From Clostridia bacterium (lineage in GTDB: Bacteria; Bacillota; Clostridia; Christensenellales; CAG-1252): DNA of 6,750 nt. The stretch is from the NCBI GenBank assembly GCA_017455385.1, contig JAFTBD010000104.1, forward strand, positions 1-6,750, in the 5' to 3' direction. The notes beneath the pieces are model-generated. The model ran no database searches. It saw nothing but the letters and a program-made list of their open reading frames with translations, and had not been told where the DNA came from. Positions 1 through 4,542 of the stretch are shown here, one piece after another. Positions within the stretch are counted from its first letter, which is position 1; every line of letters starts with the position of its first letter. Both the position numbers and the translations under genes were made by a program.

Positions 1-23
1 AAAACGGGCGTTTAGCCCGTTTT
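1..23 (-). terminator. Intrinsic terminator downstream of murC
   Basis: A perfect 9-bp inverted repeat (1-9 pairs with 15-23) encloses a 5-nt loop. The arms are AAAACGGGC and GCCCGTTTT, so the RNA has a GC core with A/U flanks and ends in at least four U residues on either strand. It lies 55 bases past the murC stop codon and fits an intrinsic terminator for murC. The A/T flanks mean it could also act on a convergent gene to the left. The window edge cuts off any further T-run on the murC side. Confidence 0.8.
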
Positions 24-77
24 CATACCTCTCGTCGGATCCTGTCGAAGGACGTCTTTTTCTTCTTTTCACGCCCG

Positions 78-1415
78 TCAGGGACGGCTTGTCGTACGGA
101 AGCTTTCCGCCAGTTTCTCAATGCTCCCCGCGCCGAGGAGGAGGACGGTGTCGCGTCGATCGGTGATGCGATCCAGCCACCCTTTCACGTCGTCGTAGCG
201 GCTGAAATAATACTTCTCCCGTGCTTTCGTCGCACAGAAAAGAGTCTTGGCGTCCAATCCGTCCGCGGGGACTTCGCGCGCCGAATAGGTCGGGAGCATC
301 ACGAGGACGTCCGCTTCCGCAAGCACTTCGGAGAATTCCTTAAAGAGCGTCGCCGTCCGCGAATAGGTATGCGGCTCGAATACCACGATGAGCCTTCCTG
401 TCGTTTCTTCCCGCGCGACGTCCGTGACTGCCGCGATCTCGCTCGGGTGGTGGGCGTAATCCTCGATGACCTCCGCGCCTCGCGCCGTGCGCCCCACCCT
501 CTCATACCGCCGTTTGACGCCGAGAAAGCCCGCGAGCCCCATGCGGATACGGTCTTCGGGCACGCCGAGAAGCATCGCGGTACGTGCGGCGACGGCGGCA
601 TTGATACGATTATGCCGACCTTTCGCCGTCGTGGTGAAATATTTCGGCGAGTCCCCCGCGACCCGTAGGTAGAAGCCGCCCCCTTCCGCGTCTTCCGATA
701 TGAATTCATCGCCATATGCACATATGCGCACGCCTTCAAGCGAGGATAATCCAAGTTTTTCCGCCACGCCTTCGCCGAGGACGGCTGTCCCGCCGGGACT
801 GATGCGGGAAAGAAAGGCGCGAAATGACTCGTAAACGCTTTCTTCATCCGCGAAATAGTCGCCGTGATCGATCTCGGCATTCAATACGATCCCAATGTCG
901 GGCGTCAAGGCGAGGAAACTGTCTTTATACTCGCAAGCCTCGGTGACGAAGATCTCTCTACCGGACAGAAAGATATTGCTTCCGAAATTGCGCGCGATGC
1001 CGCCGATATGGGCGGAGAATCCTCTGCCGCTCGACGCGAGGACAGAAGCGATCATCGCGCTGACCGTCGTCTTGCCGTGGGTGCCCGCGACCGCCACCGT
1101 CTTGTCGAATAATTCCGAGATACGAGCGAGAAACTCCGCACGCGACGTTTCGCATTTCGCCGCCAGTCTTTCGGGATGATCCGATGGGATCGCCGCCGTG
1201 TAGACGACGAGATCCGCCGCAGCCGCCACCTCGGGACGCACGCCGACGTAAACGTCGTAGCCTTCCTCGCCGAGTGAAGCCAAACGCGGAGAATCCTCGC
1301 GATCACTGCCGCTCGTGACGGCACCGAGGCGACGAGCGATCTTGATGAGAGCGCTCATACTGATCCCGCCCACGCCGATAAAATGCACTTTCCGACCTTG
1401 CAAGCAAATAGACAT
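78..1415 (-). CDS. murC: UDP-N-acetylmuramate--L-alanine ligase (MurC)
   Basis: Cytoplasmic ATP-dependent ligase that adds L-alanine to UDP-N-acetylmuramic acid, the first step of the peptidoglycan stem peptide (EC 6.3.2.8). From the ATG at 1415 it is 445 residues, normal for MurC. Seen in order: N-terminal Rossmann-type GVGGISMSAL (about residues 14-23); the Mur ligase ATP loop AGTHGKTT (110-117); EACEYKDSF and DHGDYF in the central domain (about 160-188); GRHNRINAA; DYAHHPSEI (319-327); EPHTYSR (347-353); LPTYSAREVP (374-383); and a C-terminal LLGAGSIEKL. All hallmark blocks are present and the frame is intact. An in-frame TTG at 1496 would add 27 residues, but it lies in the loop of the preceding terminator and the added residues do not resemble MurC, so I chose ATG 1415. 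The Shine-Dalgarno is weak (a GGCAGG well upstream). The gene follows spoVG and has its own terminator at 1-23. Confidence 0.96.
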   Translation of the reverse strand: MSICLQGRKVHFIGVGGISMSALIKIARRLGAVTSGSDREDSPRLASLGEEGYDVYVGVRPEVAAAADLVVYTAAIPSDHPERLAAKCETSRAEFLARISELFDKTVAVAGTHGKTTVSAMIASVLASSGRGFSAHIGGIARNFGSNIFLSGREIFVTEACEYKDSFLALTPDIGIVLNAEIDHGDYFADEESVYESFRAFLSRISPGGTAVLGEGVAEKLGLSSLEGVRICAYGDEFISEDAEGGGFYLRVAGDSPKYFTTTAKGRHNRINAAVAARTAMLLGVPEDRIRMGLAGFLGVKRRYERVGRTARGAEVIEDYAHHPSEIAAVTDVAREETTGRLIVVFEPHTYSRTATLFKEFSEVLAEADVLVMLPTYSAREVPADGLDAKTLFCATKAREKYYFSRYDDVKGWLDRITDRRDTVLLLGAGSIEKLAESFRTTSRP

Positions 1416-1435
1416 AGTAAAATATATGCCTGCCG

Positions 1436-1478
1436 CCCGTTCGCGGTGAAAACAGGAGAAATCCTCCTCACGAACGGG
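1436..1478 (-). promoter_or_regulatory. Nested stem-loop in the murC leader
   Basis: On the minus strand an 8-bp arm CCCGTTCG (1478-1471) pairs with CGAACGGG (1443-1436). Inside it a second inverted repeat, AGGAG (1468-1464) with CTCCT (1458-1454), forms a small hairpin. A perfect GAGGAGG (1469-1463) lies in this inner element, but it is nearly 50 nt from the murC ATG and has no ATG, GTG or TTG start at proper spacing. No T-run follows, so this is not a terminator. The structure is directly visible. A role in murC expression, such as leader RNA folding, mRNA protection or protein binding, is inference. Confidence 0.45.
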
Positions 1479-1516
1479 AAAAAAAAGGTTTCGCAAGCAA
1501 AAAATCCTGCGAAACC
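1479..1516 (-). terminator. Intrinsic terminator after spoVG
   Basis: On the minus strand GGTTTCGCA (1516-1508) pairs perfectly with TGCGAAACC (1495-1487). A further G-U and G-C pair (1507/1496 and 1506/1497) leaves an 8-nt loop. Eight T residues (1486-1479) follow the stem directly. This is the classic Rho-independent layout, starting 35 nt after the spoVG stop. It should separate spoVG from murC unless read-through is significant. Confidence 0.9.
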
Positions 1517-1551
1517 GCTAAAGAACGCAACAAAATGATCAAGAGAAACGG

Positions 1552-1818
1552 CTATTCGGCGTCGAGTTGCTCCTGATACGCCTTGAGGATCTTATCCGAG
1601 ATCATGGCGCGAGCCTCGGGATTGATCGGGTGCGCGATGTCTTTGAACTCACCCTCGGGAGTCTTGCGGCTCGGCATCGCGATGAAGGGACCGTTATTCC
1701 CCTCAATGATCTTGATGTCGTGCACGGCAAAGCAACCGTCGATGGTGATAGAGGCGACTGCCTTCAACTTCCCGTTGTCGCTCTTCGCGAGCCTAACTCT
1801 GACGTCAGTGATTTCCAT
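1552..1818 (-). CDS. spoVG: SpoVG, nucleic-acid-binding regulator
   Basis: SpoVG family protein of 88 residues, a small cytoplasmic regulator. In Bacillus subtilis it affects sporulation and asymmetric septation. In other Gram-positives it binds DNA or RNA and modulates virulence and envelope genes. Nearly the whole length matches the family: MEITDVRVR at the N terminus, then ASITIDGCFAVHDIKIIEGNNG, FIAMPSRKTPEGEFKDIAHPIN and a C-terminal helix ending QEQLDAE. It is slightly shorter than the 97-residue B. subtilis protein because the variable acidic tail is short. I chose ATG 1818 because AAGGCGG lies 6 nt upstream and the protein starts exactly where the family does. An in-frame ATG at 1857 lies inside the promoter spacer, upstream of the expected transcript start. 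The gene has its own promoter and terminator and so appears monocistronic, with murC next downstream. Confidence 0.96.
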   Translation of the reverse strand: MEITDVRVRLAKSDNGKLKAVASITIDGCFAVHDIKIIEGNNGPFIAMPSRKTPEGEFKDIAHPINPEARAMISDKILKAYQEQLDAE

Positions 1819-1824
1819 AATGTA

Positions 1825-1831
1825 CCGCCTT
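1825..1831 (-). promoter_or_regulatory. spoVG ribosome-binding site
   Basis: AAGGCGG, one mismatch from AAGGAGG, ends 6 nt before ATG 1818. It decides the spoVG start against the in-frame ATG at 1857. Confidence 0.75.
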
Positions 1832-1847
1832 GTAGGTTGATAATAAT

Positions 1848-1876
1848 ATTTTATCATATATGACAGGATCTGTCAA
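1848..1876 (-). promoter_or_regulatory. spoVG promoter, sigma-A type
   Basis: On the minus strand a perfect -35 box TTGACA (1876-1871) is followed by a 17-bp spacer and a -10 box TAAAAT (1853-1848, five of six consensus bases). Transcription should start near 1841, giving a leader of about 20 nt that just contains the ribosome-binding site. B. subtilis spoVG is known for sigma-H control; here the boxes fit the housekeeping sigma better. The start point is inferred from spacing. Confidence 0.85.
1861..1875. promoter_or_regulatory. Palindromic operator candidate over the spoVG -35 box
   Basis: TGACAG and CTGTCA arms around a 3-bp GAT centre form a perfect inverted repeat. It covers five bases of the -35 box and the first ten of the spacer. 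A protein bound here would block RNA polymerase, so this is a plausible repressor site. A second, overlapping 10-bp palindrome TCATATATGA lies at 1854-1863. The symmetry is seen directly; the regulator is unknown and I cannot assign a family. Confidence 0.5.
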
Positions 1877-1898
1877 TACTGAATTTTTTTACAAAAAA
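1877..1898 (-). promoter_or_regulatory. A/T-rich UP-like element upstream of spoVG -35
   Basis: Directly upstream of the -35 box the minus strand reads a T6 tract, GT, an A7 tract, then TTCAGTA. This matches the layout of an UP element contacted by the RNA polymerase alpha subunits. The B. subtilis spoVG promoter also needs an upstream AT-rich box for full activity, so the feature may be conserved in kind. Function here is inferred from position and composition. Confidence 0.5.
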
Positions 1899-1938
1899 TG
1901 CGGAATATTCGGAAGTTTTTTGAAAAAATGAGAGTAAA

Positions 1939-3468
1939 TCAAACACCCTCGGCGAGAGCCTTGACGTCCACTTTCCCAATGAGAGTGCGCGGAAGGGACG
2001 GGAGGAAGATGATACGGGTCGGGAGGGCGTAACGAATGACGCGCGTGGCGAGATGATCGAGAACGATACGGCGCTTCACGTCTTCACTTTCTTCCGAATT
2101 ATCCGATATAAAGAGCGCAATGAGAGGCTTGTCGTCCACGCGGTATTCGACTGCCGCGGCTTCATTCACGAAGGGCACTTCCTGCGCGGCGCGCTCGATC
2201 TCCAGCGGATAGACGTTCATGCCGCCGATCACGATGATCCTCTTCTTTCTCCCCGAGAAATGCACGTATCCGTCTTGATCCACATAGCCGAGGTCGCCCG
2301 TCAGAAGGAATTCATCCGAACAGTCTTCCTGCCCGAGATAGCCTCGCATCATACAGGTCGTTTTGACCGCTATTTCACCTATCTGTCCTGTGGGCAATGC
2401 CTCCCCTTCTCCGCCTAATATCTTGATCTCCGCATTAACGGGTCTCCCGATGCTGCCGATCCTGTCTTCGCCGTACGAATTCGCGACGCAGACCGACACC
2501 GTCTCGGCTAAACCGTAGCCTTGATAGAGGCGACTCTTCGATCCCGCCGCGCTTGCGAGCTCGTCATATTCCCTCTTGATCTTCTCGGGGAGAGTGTCCC
2601 CACCGGAGAATGCGAGGCGCATATTCTTGATACCCGAACGAAAAGCAGGTTCTTTGAGAAGTTTCCTATACATATTCGGCACGCCGAGAATGATATCCAC
2701 CTCGCCTTTCTTCACGTAGCGAGCGATACGTTTCGCATCGAAATAGGGGACGATGACGCCACGAGCGCCACCCGAGACCGCTCCATGTAAGGAAGAGGAC
2801 AATCCGAATCCGTGGAAGAAAGGAAGCGCGAGCAAGACGCTCCGCTCCGAAAGCTCTATCTTCGCGAGAGACAAGGTCGCTTCTGCGTTTCTGTTAAAGG
2901 CTTCATTCGTCACGCGAATGATCTTCGGCTCCCCCGTGGTGCCGCCCGACGGCAGATAAAAAGCGATATCATCCGACGCGCCCTCACCCTCGATCACGGT
3001 GTCGGACAGCGCGTCATACGGGTAACGGGATACCCCCGCGGGGTAAGCGGGCAGTCTCAGCCGCGCGAACATACGCTTCACGGGCGGAAGGAAAGACACA
3101 CAGTCGCAGACGATACGCGGAAGACCTATATCCTGCGTCGTTGTCAAGACACTCACAAGACACTTCGCCCCTGCTTTCTCCGCTTCATCCTTCAGCGCTT
3201 GTTGCGGGAGGAGCGGGTGCGTGACGAAGGCGACGGCGCCCAATTTATTCACCGCGTAGATGGTGAAAACGCACTCGGGCACATTGGGGAGATGGATGGC
3301 GACGACGTCGCCTCTCTCGACTCCTTTCTCGCGAAGAAAACTCGCCATCGCGCCGATACGGCGAATGACCTCGTCACCGCTGAAGGAGCGACCGAAAAAG
3401 GTCAAACAGGACTTCCGTCCCGCCACGGCTCTCGCGAAGTATTCGTATGCACTGCAATGTACGTTCAT
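1939..3468 (-). CDS. AMP-dependent acyl-CoA synthetase / acyl-activating ligase (ANL family)
   Basis: ANL-superfamily adenylating enzyme of 509 residues, expected to activate a carboxylic acid as acyl-AMP and transfer it to a thiol, most likely CoA. Seen from ATG 3468: substrate-pocket motif ALPFFHGFGL (214-223); the P-loop SGGTTGEPK (about 174-182), the SGGTTG form; YGLAET (318-323); TGDLGYVDQDGY (390-401) with the ribose-binding Asp; the hinge region GRKKRIIVIGGMNVYP (about 406-421); and the C-terminal catalytic Lys in LIGKVD (499). Adenylation and C-terminal domains are both complete, and I see no carrier or reductase domain. ATG 3468 has GAAGGA 6 nt upstream. A longer frame to 3579 adds an Arg-rich stretch that merely reads the PAP2 tail codons in another frame. 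The gene starts 25 nt after the PAP2 stop. Chain length and acceptor cannot be read from sequence; medium or long fatty acids are an inference from the family. Confidence 0.9.
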   Translation of the reverse strand: MNVHCSAYEYFARAVAGRKSCLTFFGRSFSGDEVIRRIGAMASFLREKGVERGDVVAIHLPNVPECVFTIYAVNKLGAVAFVTHPLLPQQALKDEAEKAGAKCLVSVLTTTQDIGLPRIVCDCVSFLPPVKRMFARLRLPAYPAGVSRYPYDALSDTVIEGEGASDDIAFYLPSGGTTGEPKIIRVTNEAFNRNAEATLSLAKIELSERSVLLALPFFHGFGLSSSLHGAVSGGARGVIVPYFDAKRIARYVKKGEVDIILGVPNMYRKLLKEPAFRSGIKNMRLAFSGGDTLPEKIKREYDELASAAGSKSRLYQGYGLAETVSVCVANSYGEDRIGSIGRPVNAEIKILGGEGEALPTGQIGEIAVKTTCMMRGYLGQEDCSDEFLLTGDLGYVDQDGYVHFSGRKKRIIVIGGMNVYPLEIERAAQEVPFVNEAAAVEYRVDDKPLIALFISDNSEESEDVKRRIVLDHLATRVIRYALPTRIIFLPSLPRTLIGKVDVKALAEGV

Positions 3469-3474
3469 GGTCTG

Positions 3475-3480
3475 TCCTTC
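3475..3480 (-). promoter_or_regulatory. Ribosome-binding site of the acyl-CoA synthetase gene
   Basis: GAAGGA ends 6 nt before ATG 3468, inside the 25-nt gap after the PAP2 gene. It supports the shorter start over the in-frame ATG at 3579. Confidence 0.7.
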
Positions 3481-3493
3481 GTAGTATATTGTT

Positions 3494-4525
3494 TTATTTT
3501 TCCTCGGATCCGCTCTCGCCATCAGTCTGCGGCTCCGTTTCACTCGTCGTCGCATCATTCTGCGTTTCCTCGGTATCATTCACCGCTTCCTCGGCGCCAT
3601 TCGGCGTCTCTTCGGCGTCTATCGACGTTTCCGCGTTCTCCGCTTCTTCGATCTCCTCGGTCATATTCTCCCCCAGTATATCCGCGATAGGGAAATGCTT
3701 GAAGTAGAAATAGCGCGTCACGGCGTAGGTAATGAACGTGATGGCGAAGCCCGCCGTTACGTCGGAGAGGAAATGCGCGCCGAGCACGATACGGGAATAC
3801 GCCATCGTGATGGTATAAAGCCCCACGATGAAGGCGATGGTCGCCTCTTTCTCCCTGTACTTCGGAAACACCTCGCCGAGCGCACAAAGGACGAAGAGCG
3901 AGCAAGCGGACGCCGTATGCCCGGACGGGAAGGAATGATGTCCGTGGAGGGAGAAGCTGTTGATGACGTACCAAGGGGAATAGATGTCGAAATTCCCCGC
4001 GGCGACCATCTCACGATAGCGCGGTCTGCTCCATATGAATTTCAGCACGTTGACCAAGAGGAGATTTGCGACAAAAGCAATGATCGTCCCGAAGAGAAGG
4101 AATACGAGCAATCTGCGCCTCGTTCCGTTCTCAACGCGCGATAGGATCCATAGCGTGAGCGGCGCAAACACCGCGGCGGCGCCTATGCCTGCGACGTACG
4201 GAAGCCAGCTTATCGTCAAGCTCGTCTCATTGATCGCCATATACCCGAATACGAAATACGCCGTCGCCGTACCCGCGACACAGAGAACTCGTTTCAAAAG
4301 GTAGCATTTTTTCTTGTCATCGAGCACGAAAAAGAGCGTCGCGAGGGTCGCTCCCACGAAAACGAAGGGCGGGAAAATGCCCACACTCTCGAAGATGCGC
4401 GCGACGATATTGTCGGGAGCATAGAGCGCCTCGTCGATGGCGAGGTCGTACAGCCCGCCGAGCACCAATAGTGCCGCGACGACGAACAATAAAACGATAT
4501 AAGTGATCTTGCGTGTTTTCGTCAT
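3494..4525 (-). CDS. PAP2-family membrane phosphatase with acidic C-terminal tail
   Basis: Integral membrane phosphatase of 343 residues, of the phosphatidic acid phosphatase 2 group, which cleaves lipid phosphates or pyrophosphates such as phosphatidate, phosphatidylglycerophosphate or undecaprenyl pyrophosphate. All three active-site motifs are visible. C1 is K162-x6-R169, with Tyr170 where Pro is usual. C2 is PSGH (200-203). C3 is SR-x5-H-x3-D (244-255). Hydrophobic stretches near 7-28, 49-68, 80-98, 107-128, 138-161, 206-220, 227-243 and 253-275 suggest about eight membrane segments, with four preceding the catalytic core. After the last segment comes a 56-residue Glu/Asp/Thr/Asn-rich tail (288-343) not typical of the family. 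The ATG at 4525 has a good ribosome-binding site and begins 14 nt after the upstream stop. The acyl-CoA synthetase follows after 25 nt. The exact substrate cannot be told. Confidence 0.9.
   Translation of the reverse strand: MTKTRKITYIVLLFVVAALLVLGGLYDLAIDEALYAPDNIVARIFESVGIFPPFVFVGATLATLFFVLDDKKKCYLLKRVLCVAGTATAYFVFGYMAINETSLTISWLPYVAGIGAAAVFAPLTLWILSRVENGTRRRLLVFLLFGTIIAFVANLLLVNVLKFIWSRPRYREMVAAGNFDIYSPWYVINSFSLHGHHSFPSGHTASACSLFVLCALGEVFPKYREKEATIAFIVGLYTITMAYSRIVLGAHFLSDVTAGFAITFITYAVTRYFYFKHFPIADILGENMTEEIEEAENAETSIDAEETPNGAEEAVNDTEETQNDATTSETEPQTDGESGSEEK
3497..3664 (-). other. Low-complexity acidic tail of the PAP2 protein
   Basis: Codons for residues 288-343 are dominated by Glu, Asp, Thr, Asn, Ala and Ser with loosely repeated EET-x-N-G/D units (EETPNGAEEA, then DTEETQND). 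There is no hydrophobic or aromatic core, so the tail is likely disordered. If the catalytic loops face outside, as in other PAP2 enzymes, which side the tail occupies depends on the number of membrane segments. The coding DNA is a run of related CGGCGTCT-like units, a possible source of length variation by slippage. Confidence 0.7.
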
Positions 4526-4531
4526 ATCTTT

Positions 4532-4542
4532 TCCCTACCTTA
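4532..4542 (-). promoter_or_regulatory. PAP2 ribosome-binding site overlapping the upstream stop
   Basis: The minus strand reads TAAGGTAGGGA, then AAAGAT and ATG 4525. The TAA stop of the repeat protein merges with the AAGG of the ribosome-binding site, and the GGG ends 7 nt before the ATG. This close packing favours translational coupling of the two genes. Confidence 0.65.

Noticed and set aside
75..87. CCGTC-AGG-GACGG hairpin at the murC stop
   Set aside because: A 5-bp stem with a 3-nt loop overlapping the coding end and no T-run on either side; likely chance in GC-rich sequence.
1416..1496. N-terminal extension of MurC to TTG 1496
   Set aside because: The TTG lies in the loop of the spoVG terminator and the extra residues do not match MurC. 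A 27-codon open stretch is expected by chance fairly often.
1819..1857. N-terminal extension of SpoVG to ATG 1857
   Set aside because: That ATG is inside the promoter spacer, upstream of the predicted transcript start. Family homology begins at MEITDV.
1892..1922. CAAAAAA/TTTTTTG inverted repeat as terminator of the ligase operon
   Set aside because: The stem is almost all A/T with a 17-nt loop and no GC core, so it is too weak to call.
3469..3579. N-terminal extension of the ligase to ATG 3579
   Set aside because: The 37 extra residues are an Arg/Lys-rich frame-shifted reading of the PAP2 acidic tail. A proper ribosome-binding site precedes ATG 3468.
2812..3690. Open frame of 292 codons on the plus strand, opposite the ligase and PAP2 tail
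   Set aside because: Basic, low-complexity product with a Ser/Arg/Pro-rich end, antisense to two genes with clear family motifs.
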